IMG/VR virus record: IMGVR_UViG_3300021197_001752 | Span: 82,706-146,705 of that record | Length of the DNA: 64,000 nt | Source: a virus | Strand: one strand, 5' to 3' | Part shown: positions 1-7,006 of the stretch, in pieces | Position numbering within the stretch: the first letter of the stretch is position 1 | Layout: each line of letters opens with the position of its first letter | Position numbers and translations under genes: made by a program | The notes under the pieces: generated by a model | Told to the model about the DNA's origin: nothing | What the model saw: the letters and a program-made list of their open reading frames with translations, nothing else | Databases searched by the model: none

Positions 1-12
1 TCTTACATGCTT

Positions 13-55
13 CCGACACGAGGCGTAAGTTCCCTCAATTATGGTCGTGTGTCGG
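13..55. other. Hairpin-forming inverted repeat near left edge
   Basis: Arms CCGACAC (13-19) and GTGTCGG (49-55) are perfect complements around a 29-base loop. No T-run follows on either strand, so this is not a classic intrinsic terminator. It lies just downstream, in minus-strand sense, of a CTATTTATTA motif, so it could be the 5' end of a transcript or a structured RNA belonging to a gene beyond the window. Confidence 0.3.
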
Positions 56-60
56 GCTTA

Positions 61-70
61 TAATAAATAG
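61..70 (-). promoter_or_regulatory. CTATTTA motif, candidate phage promoter
   Basis: The minus strand reads CTATTTATTA. It is one of eight intergenic copies of a CTATTTA(T/C/A) motif in this window, each pointing toward the next downstream gene. Here the downstream gene would lie beyond base 1. Confidence 0.35.
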
Positions 71-95
71 CACGTTACTTGTGCAAATGTTAAAT

Positions 96-566
96 TTATT
101 TACCCCAGTTAGGGAATCTTTTTTTATAATATATTCTTAGTCGGTTGACCTTGTTGGCGTAAGCTAATATTTTATCTTTGTTCTTTGAAACTTTCCACCC
201 TGGTCCGCCATTATAGCAGGCAGGAAGATTTAGTCCTTGGCATGTTTTATACCTTCTCATTTCTTTCAGGACAACCATCGCTGCAACCGTTGCATGGTAA
301 GGATTAGACATGTCTTTATAAAATGTTTTTCTGTCTTTATATTCCCACTCTCTGCCCCAGAAAGACCAGTTGATTTGAAATAGACCATAGTCATTAGTTT
401 TAGATATACTGAATGGATTTAGTCTAGATTCTACCCACGCTATTGAAACCAGTAGGTATGGGTCTTCTCCAACGGGTCTAGCCTTTTCAATTATTGTATG
501 AGCCATAGACGTCTGTTGTACCGTGAAGTACGACGGGAAACTTAAAGATAATAATAACCACAACAT
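96..566 (-). CDS. Lytic transglycosylase (SLT fold), exported
   Basis: 156 aa. This is a peptidoglycan lytic transglycosylase of the soluble lytic transglycosylase/lysozyme-like fold. A hydrophobic N-terminus (residues 1-18) looks like a signal peptide. The catalytic Glu is E46 in AWVESRLNP, followed by NDYGLFQIN (about 58-66) and CYNGGPGW, the usual three SLT motifs. It would cut glycan strands in the periplasm, as an endolysin or during DNA entry. No strong ribosome binding site precedes the ATG; a second Met at residue 21 would give a cytoplasmic form. Confidence 0.85.
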   Translation of the reverse strand: MLWLLLSLSFPSYFTVQQTSMAHTIIEKARPVGEDPYLLVSIAWVESRLNPFSISKTNDYGLFQINWSFWGREWEYKDRKTFYKDMSNPYHATVAAMVVLKEMRRYKTCQGLNLPACYNGGPGWKVSKNKDKILAYANKVNRLRIYYKKRFPNWGK

Positions 567-576
567 AATGATCTAA

Positions 577-759
577 CTAGAAGCCACAGCATTCATCGGG
601 AAACATATTATTTGAAACTCCCGACTGATTAAAACTAGCAGCATCCTTTGGCACCTCATAAAACTCCATGTCGATCATGAAGGTTTCTAGGGCATCCTGA
701 ATGGTGGGTGCCCAGATTGTAAAGGTCATACCACGGACTTCGATTTGAAAGCAGTTCAT
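577..759 (-). CDS. Small hypothetical protein, 60 aa
   Basis: 60 aa, not recognised. AAAGGAT lies six bases before the ATG, and the ATG overlaps the stop of the upstream membrane protein gene (ATGA), so the two are probably translationally coupled. It has two Cys near the C-terminus (DECCGF) and no membrane segment. Confidence 0.6.
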   Translation of the reverse strand: MNCFQIEVRGMTFTIWAPTIQDALETFMIDMEFYEVPKDAASFNQSGVSNNMFPDECCGF

Positions 760-974
760 TTGTTATCCTTTCGAGAACGCTTATTACGCATATACCGATA
801 TTGTTCCCTCTGCAATCTTTGCAGAGTTAATATTCTTTCTTCTTTTATCCTCTTCAACAATTCTCTCTGCTTCTCTGCGTGCTTTGATTTCAGCCAGGCG
901 ATGAACATTATAGTTCCACCAGGCAAAAGCAGGGCTAACAGAATACCAGCCAGTAGAGTAATCGATGGAAACAC
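756..974 (-). CDS. Small single-pass membrane protein with basic coiled coil
   Basis: 72 aa starting at GTG with AAGGATG upstream. Residues 4-28 are hydrophobic and probably span the membrane. The rest is a Lys/Arg/Glu-rich helix ending RNKRSRKDNK. The reading frame was chosen over an overlapping 83-residue frame because it has a clear membrane segment and an ATGA junction with the next gene. The layout (one membrane helix plus charged coiled coil) recalls holin-accessory or spanin-like proteins, but nothing identifies it. Confidence 0.55.
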   Translation of the reverse strand: MFPSITLLAGILLALLLPGGTIMFIAWLKSKHAEKQRELLKRIKEERILTLQRLQREQYRYMRNKRSRKDNK

Positions 975-985
975 TCATAACATCC

Positions 986-1306
986 TTATACGTCTTCAAA
1001 CAAAAATGGCTCACCATCTTCGTCAAACTGGACAATCAAAGAGAAGTCGTTTTCAATAGTTGTTTTAAACATTTTACTTTTCTTTCCGCTTGATTTTCCA
1101 TTGTTGAGCCAGTAAACCATGTAACTACATGTTTTTTCACCAGCAAGATTCTCGTTTGTTACGTCATGGGCCTCTGTCACCACACCCCAAAGAGAAGGAT
1201 CTTTATAATGTTTTACCCAAGTACCATACGGCAGAGCGTGCTCTGGACGGTCCTCTTTGAGTTTATCGATAATATCACCTAGAATCTCTTTGAAGTGATC
1301 AGACAT
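986..1306 (-). CDS. Small protein with SH3-like barrel signature
   Basis: 106 aa. The middle reads WVKHYKD..LWGVVTEA and then SYMVYWLNNGK, the 'G.WV..(x)GVV....Y.V.W' pattern of small SH3-like barrels seen repeatedly in this window. It starts directly after the stop of the upstream basic-protein gene, with AGAAGGCG as ribosome binding site. Function unknown; the fold is inferred from pattern only. Confidence 0.6.
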   Translation of the reverse strand: MSDHFKEILGDIIDKLKEDRPEHALPYGTWVKHYKDPSLWGVVTEAHDVTNENLAGEKTCSYMVYWLNNGKSSGKKSKMFKTTIENDFSLIVQFDEDGEPFLFEDV

Positions 1307-1780
1307 CTACGCCTTCTTTCTGCTTCTTTTGGTAGACCGCTTTTTAGTTGTTGCCTTAGTAGCGGTCTTACTAGCAGTTCTTGTTTTAGTTACAGTCTTT
1401 GCTTTAGGTTCAGTAGTCGTCTTTTTGACAACTGGGGTGGTTGTAACTTCTGTCGTCACCTTAGTAGTCTTAGCAGTCACTGGCGTGGTCGTAGTGGTCG
1501 TCGCAGCAGTCGTTTCAACTTCCACTGGAGTTGCTTTGGCTTTAACTTCTACAGGGGTAGACGTGGTTGTGGCGCTACCACCAAAAAGTGTTTCCTGAAA
1601 TACCTTATGGTGTTCTTCCTTATCATAACGTGCTTCTGCATCAGCTTTACGAAGAGCCTTCTTTACCTCAACTTCCGTTAGTACTTTAGCACGCTCTAGT
1701 GGCAGGGTGGGATCATCCTGCATCATTTCCCTCATACGATTTATGAATGCCAATCGTCTTCTTTTTCTTCTCTTAGCCAT
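1307..1780 (-). CDS. Lys/Thr-rich basic protein, histone H1-like tail
   Basis: 157 aa. The N-terminus is strongly basic (MAKRRKRRRLAF). After about residue 70 the protein is a low-complexity tail of Thr, Val, Lys and Ala ending KKRSTKRSRKKA. This composition resembles eukaryotic H1 tails and bacterial AlgP/Hc-type proteins, suggesting DNA or RNA binding by charge. AAGGAGGT precedes the ATG and a CTATTTA motif lies at 1808-1816, so it may be made late and in quantity. A role in DNA condensation is inference. Confidence 0.6.
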   Translation of the reverse strand: MAKRRKRRRLAFINRMREMMQDDPTLPLERAKVLTEVEVKKALRKADAEARYDKEEHHKVFQETLFGGSATTTSTPVEVKAKATPVEVETTAATTTTTTPVTAKTTKVTTEVTTTPVVKKTTTEPKAKTVTKTRTASKTATKATTKKRSTKRSRKKA

Positions 1781-1807
1781 TTTATGTAACCTCCTTATTG
1801 GTTTTAT

Positions 1808-1816
1808 TAAATAGTT
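1808..1816 (-). promoter_or_regulatory. CTATTTA motif, candidate phage promoter
   Basis: The minus strand reads AACTATTTA and lies 27 bases upstream of the ATG at 1780. It shares AACTATTTA with copies at 26696, 31641, 34125 and 39273. Confidence 0.4.
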
Positions 1817-2008
1817 CTAATCAATAATCACGCCACCAGTCATGTCTTCGTTCATATCAATAATACAAATGCCACGATCAGAACCTGTAGGTGCTGTGGT
1901 AGACTCTTCATATATTTCATTATGCTGTGGTACTGGTAACTCTAATTCCTGTTCTTTGTAACGTTCCTTACGGCGTCGTTTGTCGGGCAAGTATGGATAA
2001 ATTTTCAT
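1817..2008 (-). CDS. Small hypothetical protein, 63 aa
   Basis: 63 aa, not recognised. The N-terminal third is basic (DKRRRKERYKEQ) and the C-terminus acidic/hydrophobic. GAGGAT lies about 11 bases before the ATG. A sigma70-like promoter sits just upstream at 2051-2078. Confidence 0.5.
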   Translation of the reverse strand: MKIYPYLPDKRRRKERYKEQELELPVPQHNEIYEESTTAPTGSDRGICIIDMNEDMTGGVIID

Positions 2009-2050
2009 GATGGAATATCCTCATGTTAAAGTTTATGACCCCTTATAATA

Positions 2051-2078
2051 GTTATACCTTAAAAATCATTATTGTCAA
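2051..2078 (-). promoter_or_regulatory. Sigma70-like promoter
   Basis: Minus strand: TTGACA (2073-2078), 16-base spacer, TATAAC (2051-2056). It overlaps the 3' end of the PilX-like gene and would drive the 63-aa gene at 1817-2008 and those beyond. Confidence 0.5.
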
Positions 2079-2478
2079 GAGAATAAAAACTTTGATATGT
2101 CACAGATGACTCATGTTTAGTATTTCTTTTATACCAGCCAGTGCTCTGAACATAATAATCACCACGACCTAAAGCCTGACCATACTGACCACAGCAGAAC
2201 TTGATAGTGACTTCATAGTTATGTTTTTCAGACATCCTCTCATTGATCAGGTCAAGTTGCAAATTGGTTCCCGCTAAATTTTTTAGATAGTCATATTCAA
2301 ATCGCATAGCCGCAAAATGATTCATACCGCTTTGTGCAGCCATCGCCGCTTGGTTATGCCTACGTTTATTACCAGCGATCATCATTTCTAAATTGGTGGA
2401 TTGGAAAAGCATGATTGCTAATCCAGTAAGCAGCATACCCATAGTAACAGCTACAATTAGTGCGAACCCTTTCCTCAA
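2059..2478 (-). CDS. PilX-like type IV minor pilin / pseudopilin
   Basis: 139 aa. The N-terminus MRKGFALIVAVTMGMLL is a short basic leader, the prepilin peptidase site G|F and a hydrophobic helix. It is followed by STNLEMMIAGNKRRHNQA, the pattern of the PilX N-terminal family (in host PilX: '...STTLEEKMAGN.RD..LA.QAA'). Host PilX is a minor type IV pilin that helps start and display pili. The usual Glu at mature position 5 is absent, as in PilX. Start is TTG, overlapping the stop of the upstream secreted-protein gene (TTGA). A pilin homologue in a phage is unusual; it might alter pili or receptor access. Confidence 0.7.
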   Translation of the reverse strand: MRKGFALIVAVTMGMLLTGLAIMLFQSTNLEMMIAGNKRRHNQAAMAAQSGMNHFAAMRFEYDYLKNLAGTNLQLDLINERMSEKHNYEVTIKFCCGQYGQALGRGDYYVQSTGWYKRNTKHESSVTYQSFYSLDNNDF

Positions 2479-2813
2479 TATACTACCCTAATATTCCTAG
2501 GCATCGATCGGTTCGGCGGAGGGGCTACTCCACCTGCCTCAACCCAGTTGCGGGGCAGCGCCAGATTTTGTGCAACCCAAGCAGCAGTTGCTTCCTTACA
2601 CCGCTCCCTAGCCTGCCGAGTGAAAGCCCTCTCTAGACAGTTGCGCTCTTCTGTCATCACTCTATTACAAAAGCAAGCTACACGTTGCAGTAGCTCATCC
2701 TCTTGTGAAAGGTTGACGCCCGCAGGTAACGGGGTCTCACTACCAGGCAGAACTCGTGGGCAATCGATTTGCGGGCTAGCAAGTAAAATATTAATTATCA
2801 ATAAAGTCATCAT
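2475..2813 (-). CDS. Exported Cys-rich small protein
   Basis: About 112 aa from the ATG at 2813, placed after CGGAGT; upstream in-frame ATG/TTG codons at 2831 and 2837 are possible. The N-terminal hydrophobic stretch MMTLLIINILLASPQ is a likely signal peptide. Cys residues (including ACFCNR) suggest disulfides in the periplasm. It directly precedes and overlaps the PilX-like gene, so the two may act together at the cell envelope. Not recognised otherwise. Confidence 0.55.
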   Translation of the reverse strand: MMTLLIINILLASPQIDCPRVLPGSETPLPAGVNLSQEDELLQRVACFCNRVMTEERNCLERAFTRQARERCKEATAAWVAQNLALPRNWVEAGGVAPPPNRSMPRNIRVVY

Positions 2814-3048
2814 AATACTCCGAGTAGTCATCGACAATCACTTTGATCGAGCCCTCAAGATTTCCAGTGCCGAGGTACCACTCAAGGTTGTACTCAGTCA
2901 GCACGTCCAATACAATATCTCGCATGGCGCTACTATGACCAGTGACGACCTCAAGAATACTCGCTCGCCGCAGATTTTTTTCGATAAAGCTCGCCGTTAA
3001 ATTTTTTGCCTCATCATGAGGTGCGCCATGTAAGTCTAGCTTGTTCAC
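2791..3048 (-). CDS. Stand-alone Smr domain protein
   Basis: 85 aa from a GTG with AAGGAGAAGAA upstream. It carries LDLHG at residues 4-8 and VVTGHSS near residue 35, the two signature motifs of Small MutS-Related (Smr) domains, which bind or nick nucleic acid. The TGH is a variant of the usual TG.G.HS. It fits the whole length of an isolated Smr domain. Role in the phage unknown; RNA cleavage or branched DNA processing are the known activities of the family. Confidence 0.75.
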   Translation of the reverse strand: MNKLDLHGAPHDEAKNLTASFIEKNLRRASILEVVTGHSSAMRDIVLDVLTEYNLEWYLGTGNLEGSIKVIVDDYSEYYDDFIDN

Positions 3049-3170
3049 TAGTTCTTCTCCTTTTTGTTTGGCAGTCCAAAGAAAGCCGATGCAATAACAA
3101 ATGTAATTACCGTACTAAAACCAACCCAGGCTATAAATGCAAATAGTCCCATTACAATCGATTCAGTCAT
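3048..3170 (-). CDS. Small membrane protein, 40 aa
   Basis: 40 aa, starting MTESIVMGLFAFIAWVG, one hydrophobic helix and a short basic tail ending NKKEKN. TTAGGAGAG precedes the ATG at a good distance. The stop TAG overlaps the GTG start of the Smr gene. Function unknown. Confidence 0.6.
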   Translation of the reverse strand: MTESIVMGLFAFIAWVGFSTVITFVIASAFFGLPNKKEKN

Positions 3171-3181
3171 ATAGTTCTCTC

Positions 3182-3430
3182 CTAACTTGATGATACCACA
3201 ATTAGTTCATTATGATAATGATATTTTTTAAAATCATCAAGATCGCTAGCGGGCGCTAAAACATAACAAAATGTATAATGCTCTGCCCTATGGTCATTTA
3301 GTTCGTACGGGCTCATAGGCTCCAAACCTACCACAATATAAAGGTCTTCTTGTTCATCAAAGTCGGCGTAGTGCTTAATGCGAACCAGAGAGCCGAGTGG
3401 TATTTTCTTTATTCTTGGAGACAATCTCAT
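3182..3430 (-). CDS. Small protein with SH3-like barrel signature
   Basis: 82 aa from ATG 3430 (TGAGGA upstream). It begins MRLSPRIKKIPLGSLVRIK and contains LYIVVGLEP, the 'G.LV.......IVV' pattern of small SH3-like barrels. The start was moved inside a longer frame because that extension overlaps the neighbouring gene by over 100 bases. Function unknown. Confidence 0.5.
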   Translation of the reverse strand: MRLSPRIKKIPLGSLVRIKHYADFDEQEDLYIVVGLEPMSPYELNDHRAEHYTFCYVLAPASDLDDFKKYHYHNELIVVSSS

Positions 3431-3824
3431 ATTCCTCAGGGAAGATCCACCACTTAGGTCCTTTGGGCAGCCAGTGCACATGTACATTAAATGATGACAT
3501 GTCCACTACGATCCCCAGGGTACCCCTTTCGATACTAACGCTTGACCCGCCGTAAATTTCATCCAGCATGTCGGCGTAAATTTTTGGTGAACTCGTGCCG
3601 ATGCCTTGCTTCCCAGCACTACTGCACCCTGGCCCAGAACCATAAGAAGCTTCATAACCGTCCATCGTAAACGCAGGTCCATAAATAACAAACTTTGATT
3701 CCACCAAATCGCCAATAGAAGTTTCCGTAATTTTTTTTATAAGCCGCTGTCTTAAAGGCGGCGCAAGTTTTTCGTAGGCTAGCTGCGCCCTAAGGGCGTC
3801 TGATCCGCTGTGGTTTCCTTCCAT
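3375..3824 (-). CDS. Protein with SH3-like barrel signature
   Basis: 149 aa. A basic N-terminus (LRQRLIKKI) is followed by SIGDLVESKFVIYG and, near the C-terminus, LGIVVDMSSFNVHVHWLP and WWIFPEEYEIV, typical strands of SH3-like barrels. No clear ribosome binding site precedes the ATG. It overlaps the next gene by 56 bases. Not otherwise recognised. Confidence 0.55.
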   Translation of the reverse strand: MEGNHSGSDALRAQLAYEKLAPPLRQRLIKKITETSIGDLVESKFVIYGPAFTMDGYEASYGSGPGCSSAGKQGIGTSSPKIYADMLDEIYGGSSVSIERGTLGIVVDMSSFNVHVHWLPKGPKWWIFPEEYEIVSKNKENTTRLSGSH

Positions 3825-3987
3825 ATAGTAGGTAGGCTACCGCAGACTCCTTGGTCACTTCTTTTTTTCTTATAGTTTCCGCTTAAATGGCTAGCTTTGG
3901 TAAACAACATGCTTTACAGACACATAGGTAGGGCTACCGTAGGCTAAAGGTTTTTTTATTGCAGAAACGCAAAAAGTGTTTTCAAGT
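3825..3987. other. Gene-free stretch with two GGTAG-CTACC dyads
   Basis: No convincing gene. It holds two short inverted repeats, GGTAGGCTACC at 3831-3841 and GGTAGGGCTACC at 3927-3938. They could be operators or small RNA hairpins. Confidence 0.3.
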
Positions 3988-4203
3988 TTAAGGCGCAGTC
4001 GAGAACAATATAAAGTCGTCCTCGTGATAAAGCATTGCCTCCGTATTGCCGTAGTGCGATGGGTGTGCATTATGTACGTACACAAAGCCCCCTTTGTGCT
4101 GCCTTACGACAATGTAGAGATTACCCCCAACACCACCCAGTAGATGATTAGGCGGAAACTTTACAAGGTCACCTATTTTGAACTTGTCGCCTTGAGCGGG
4201 CAC
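3988..4203 (-). CDS. Small protein with SH3-like barrel signature
   Basis: 71 aa from GTG 4203 (AAGGAG nine bases upstream). It reads FKIGDLVKFPPNHLLGG..LYIVVRQHKGGFVYVHN, a clear 'GDLV...YIVV...V.V' SH3-like pattern. It overlaps the end of the upstream gene by 35 bases. Function unknown. Confidence 0.55.
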   Translation of the reverse strand: MPAQGDKFKIGDLVKFPPNHLLGGVGGNLYIVVRQHKGGFVYVHNAHPSHYGNTEAMLYHEDDFILFSTAP

Positions 4204-4552
4204 TGGCTAGTCTCCTTAGATCTTCCCACATGGCTTCTTCAGTGGGATCACTTGCATCGTAGTCCTTAAGGACAACATTTTTTTTCCTAAGGACCCCAAG
4301 CGTAAACTGGATTTTTGGTAGGGACTCTACTGGAATAGGGGAATCCTCCTCGTGCGCAAGGCGGCAGGTCCCGCCACCCATGGCTTCATACGACGCCTTG
4401 AACTGCTCAACGCTGTCACACGCTTGCCAAAGCTGGATGAAACTCTCATGGGTCAGCTTAGCTAAGTAAAAGTAATGCTCTTCCCCGATTTTTGCTACAT
4501 GCTTGTAGTCCCAACCAGGGTTCTCTAAAGTTACAATATTCTCTTGGCTCAT
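4169..4552 (-). CDS. Hypothetical protein, 127 aa
   Basis: 127 aa, not recognised. AAGGAGG lies five bases before the ATG, which overlaps the upstream stop (ATGA). No membrane segment. The C-terminus is basic (LASARSRRQVQNR). Confidence 0.6.
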   Translation of the reverse strand: MSQENIVTLENPGWDYKHVAKIGEEHYFYLAKLTHESFIQLWQACDSVEQFKASYEAMGGGTCRLAHEEDSPIPVESLPKIQFTLGVLRKKNVVLKDYDASDPTEEAMWEDLRRLASARSRRQVQNR

Positions 4553-4749
4553 TTAGCCTCCTTTAAATCATGTTGATAATACCAAAGCTTCTTACCTCGG
4601 TCTGGTCCTTTGAACCAGTCCACTTTGTACTGCGGTAGTGCGCCTGGTTCTTTAAGTTCATTTACAATCAAACCTAAAGTCGATGAGACGACTTGGCCGC
4701 TATGGAGCCCACCACGGATTGCTTGTTGTACTAAGGAACCGATGCCCAT
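4549..4749 (-). CDS. Small protein with SH3-like barrel signature
   Basis: 66 aa from ATG 4749 (GGTGAG six bases upstream); a TTG 36 bases further up would overlap the previous gene. It reads MGIGSLVQQAIRG..LGLIVNEL..YKVDWFKG, matching the 'G.LV...GLIV...Y.V.W' SH3-like pattern. Function unknown. Confidence 0.55.
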   Translation of the reverse strand: MGIGSLVQQAIRGGLHSGQVVSSTLGLIVNELKEPGALPQYKVDWFKGPDRGKKLWYYQHDLKEAK

Positions 4750-4751
4750 TC

Positions 4752-4949
4752 TTAGCTCACCAATTTTAAGTCTGTTAGCATACAATATTCTCTACCCCCG
4801 CCATTTAGCAGCACCGTGCAAATGTACTTGCCGATGTTGCCTTCCCAAGCCATCGGTTGAATCACTTCTACAATGCCCACTAGATCTGGTACATCGCCTG
4901 CCTCCTGGGGTACGCATATTTGCACCATGCTGCCCAACTGGATATTCAT
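4752..4949 (-). CDS. Small protein with SH3-like barrel signature
   Basis: 65 aa reading MNIQLGSMVQICVP..LVGIVEVIQP..YICTVLLNGG, again an SH3-like barrel pattern. The ATG overlaps the TGA stop of the upstream 55-aa gene, so coupling is likely. Function unknown. Confidence 0.55.
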   Translation of the reverse strand: MNIQLGSMVQICVPQEAGDVPDLVGIVEVIQPMAWEGNIGKYICTVLLNGGGREYCMLTDLKLVS

Positions 4950-5113
4950 TCCTCAATGGTGCCTTCCTTGAGCATTAGATAAGCTCGTCGCCCATAGTGC
5001 CCTTGAAGTTCCCACACGATGCCTGTCTCATAAAGCTCTTGGTACAACTCAACCACTTGGCTGTCGTCAAGAGCGTTTTTCTCATAGGCGCTAATCTTCT
5101 CTGCTAAGTCCAT
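4946..5113 (-). CDS. Conserved phage small protein (LQGHYGR type)
   Basis: 55 aa beginning MDLAEKISAYEKNALDDSQ, with AAGGAGG upstream. It contains VELYQELYETGIVWELQGHY followed by GRRAYLM. This D..E...L.Q.L...G..W.LQG.YGR signature is a widespread small phage protein family of unknown function, recalled from general knowledge of phage genomes. Confidence 0.7.
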   Translation of the reverse strand: MDLAEKISAYEKNALDDSQVVELYQELYETGIVWELQGHYGRRAYLMLKEGTIEE

Positions 5114-5123
5114 GGTAGCCTCC

Positions 5124-5306
5124 TTATTGTAAGGTATCCGATTTTATAATACTTTTCTCTATTAGTTCAGCCTTTTCTTCTAACAAAACCACTCTTTCTT
5201 TAATATCGGTTGTCAGAGAGTACAGGGCTGTTACTGCACGTTCTAATGTTAGGAACGCTCTTACGAATTGTTCTAGTTCTAAGTTAGTCAATTTATTCTT
5301 TTCCAA
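5124..5306 (-). CDS. Small helical protein, 60 aa
   Basis: 60 aa, probably two helices with heptad-like Leu/Val spacing (RAFLTLERAV and KERVVLLEEKAEL). Starts with TTG at 5306, or with TTG at 5291, which has GGAAAAG six bases upstream. Not recognised. Confidence 0.5.
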   Translation of the reverse strand: MEKNKLTNLELEQFVRAFLTLERAVTALYSLTTDIKERVVLLEEKAELIEKSIIKSDTLQ

Positions 5307-5503
5307 AAAAGTCTCATTTTTTTAATTTACAATTTTTCAAGTTTTCTAAATTCTACAGAAATTTCATACACATCGTTAATGTCCTTAGGCGGCTTATATA
5401 CCCTCCCTGCCCCCTAGGGACATACTTCCCGTAGGGAGAGGGCCCATGGGTACCCCAGGGGGGTGGGGGCCCCTAGTGTATCACAGTTGGCTACAGCAGG
5501 CTG
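5307..5503. other. Gene-free stretch with GC-rich palindromic block and G4 motif
   Basis: No gene seen. An AT-rich part (5307-5400) leads into a very GC-rich block (about 5400-5475) that stacks palindromes: CCTAGG, GGGCCC, CCATGG, GGTACC and GGGGCCCC. On the plus strand G-runs at 5434-5436, 5440-5442, 5448-5450 and 5458-5463 with loops of 3, 5 and 7 bases fit a G-quadruplex pattern. Base composition is unlike the flanks. Confidence 0.5.
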
Positions 5504-5707
5504 TCAGGCGTTGCCTAGCCTATGCCAGGTGGGCAGTCTGCTGAACTCATTGTGTGTAGGGTATTCCCAGTAGGCATCGTTAGCCATTAGGTAACCGTAG
5601 GCTTTGTCAATGTCCTCTGGTATACTACTCCACCAGTGTTCGGTCACTAGGATACTATCCTCTAGGTTAATAATGTTTACTCTCTGCCGCCCGAAGGGTG
5701 AATGCAT
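5504..5707 (-). CDS. Small hypothetical protein, 67 aa
   Basis: 67 aa from ATG 5707, chosen because AGGAG lies nine bases upstream; a TTG at 5746, directly after the stop of the VWA gene, is the alternative. Rich in Trp and Tyr (EHWWSSIPEDIDKAYGYL). Not recognised. It closes the operon started at the VWA gene. Confidence 0.55.
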   Translation of the reverse strand: MHSPFGRQRVNIINLEDSILVTEHWWSSIPEDIDKAYGYLMANDAYWEYPTHNEFSRLPTWHRLGNA

Positions 5708-5746
5708 AGCGTCAAACTCCTGTCGCTTTTTTTCAAGGGGTGTCAA

Positions 5747-6985
5747 TTAGTCTACAGCGATCACTCGCTCATTGGTTTGGAAGTAGGGACGGCTAGCACC
5801 ACGGCTGTCCGTTAGCCACAGGCGTTGCGCCTTGCAGGCTTTAGGCTTGGGTGCCTCCATGTCCGTAAGGATAATGATACCATCCACGCTGTTGTTGTTA
5901 GCCCAGTCGGTAGGAGCATCGAAGCAGGTACCGCCACACATAACACGCTCAGCCTTTTGGCTCTTGCCCTTCTTCCAGACGTAGACCTTATCAGCATCGA
6001 CCTGGGTATCGAAGGGTACCACGGTAAACTCAGCGAGCTTAGCCAGGTTATTCAACTCAGCGAAGAAGGCTTCTAGCATCTCATCACTGACACTACCAGA
6101 CTGGTCAATGGCAATAGCAATCTTAGCTTGCCGCCGTACCTTCTTGCCTGGGTGGATGTAGGGGTAACGCTTATCAATACGCTTTACCGTGCTGCTCTTG
6201 CTGGCACGCTGGCTGGTCTTGATGAAGTACCTGAGTACCTTGCGCCAGTCTACCTTGGTCTCAAGGCGCTTCATGATCTCTTTGCGTACCCCACCTGACA
6301 CTGAGCCCCAGCCACTGGAAGACTGAGCAGCCTCTTGCGCAGCTTCCTTGATGGCGTTCTTGAGTCGCTCCTTAGCCATCTGGGCTACCTCACTACTGGC
6401 AGCTTCTTCCCAGCCAGAGTGATCATCAAAGTTACCAGGGCTTCCAGAGCCATTACTATTATTTTCTTCTTGCCCGCCAGAGTCGTCACCGCCAGATGAC
6501 TCACCCTCACCGTCGCCCTCTCCATCACCGTCTTGGCTCTCGCCCTCACCCTCGGACTCTTGGTCTTCAGGCATGTTGGCTAAGTACCACTCAGCAGACT
6601 CACCCTTGGGCATGTCTTCAAAGGGAGCGACACCAGGCATACAGCAGTTGTCAGGTAGCTCACCAACCAAGTGGCTATTGATAGCCAGGTCAGCAGCGAT
6701 GTTCCACTTCTGATGAGGGACACCTTCAGGCTTACGGCTGGTAACATGATCAAAGATCAAGTGGTAGAACTCATGTTTGAGTACCCCAGCTTTCTCTACA
6801 TCACTCAGGCTTTCAAAGAAGTCTGGGTTGTAAGCCATCTCAAAGTGACCATTCTCTGGATTGACTCTGACACCCGCAGTAGGGATACCATAGTTTTCCT
6901 TCTTTTCAATCTTACGACTTAGTGCAGCAAAGAAAGGCTCTTTGAGCAGCAAGCGATAAGCATGTAGTCTTAGATCAAAACTCAT
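5747..6985 (-). CDS. VWA-like protein with N-terminal HExxH metallopeptidase-like domain (DUF2201 type)
   Basis: 412 aa. The N-terminal half carries HEFYH (71-75), a zincin-type motif of the DUF2201 N-terminal domain. A low-complexity Gly/Asp/Glu/Ser linker (about 140-180) follows. The C-terminal third is a VWA-like domain with AIAIDQSGSVSDEML and GIIILTDMEAP, including a DxSxS metal site. Such proteins pair with MoxR AAA ATPases, and the MoxR gene is the next one upstream. The pair probably acts as a chaperone or metal-insertion machine on an unknown target. A strong sigma70-like promoter (7007-7034) and GGAAGAG precede it. Confidence 0.8.
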   Translation of the reverse strand: MSFDLRLHAYRLLLKEPFFAALSRKIEKKENYGIPTAGVRVNPENGHFEMAYNPDFFESLSDVEKAGVLKHEFYHLIFDHVTSRKPEGVPHQKWNIAADLAINSHLVGELPDNCCMPGVAPFEDMPKGESAEWYLANMPEDQESEGEGESQDGDGEGDGEGESSGGDDSGGQEENNSNGSGSPGNFDDHSGWEEAASSEVAQMAKERLKNAIKEAAQEAAQSSSGWGSVSGGVRKEIMKRLETKVDWRKVLRYFIKTSQRASKSSTVKRIDKRYPYIHPGKKVRRQAKIAIAIDQSGSVSDEMLEAFFAELNNLAKLAEFTVVPFDTQVDADKVYVWKKGKSQKAERVMCGGTCFDAPTDWANNNSVDGIIILTDMEAPKPKACKAQRLWLTDSRGASRPYFQTNERVIAVD

Positions 6986-7006
6986 TTCATCTCTTCCTTA
7001 CAATTT

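Noticed and set aside
784-1035. 83-codon minus-strand frame overlapping the membrane protein at 756-974
   Set aside because: The 756-974 frame has a membrane helix, a placed ribosome binding site and an ATGA junction; both cannot easily be real.
1329-1681. Plus-strand frames of 89 and 128 codons
   Set aside because: Complements of the repetitive Lys/Thr-rich gene, which has a strong ribosome binding site.
3891-4085. 64-codon minus-strand frame
   Set aside because: Mostly overlaps the SH3-like gene at 3988-4203, has no ribosome binding site and an unlikely composition.
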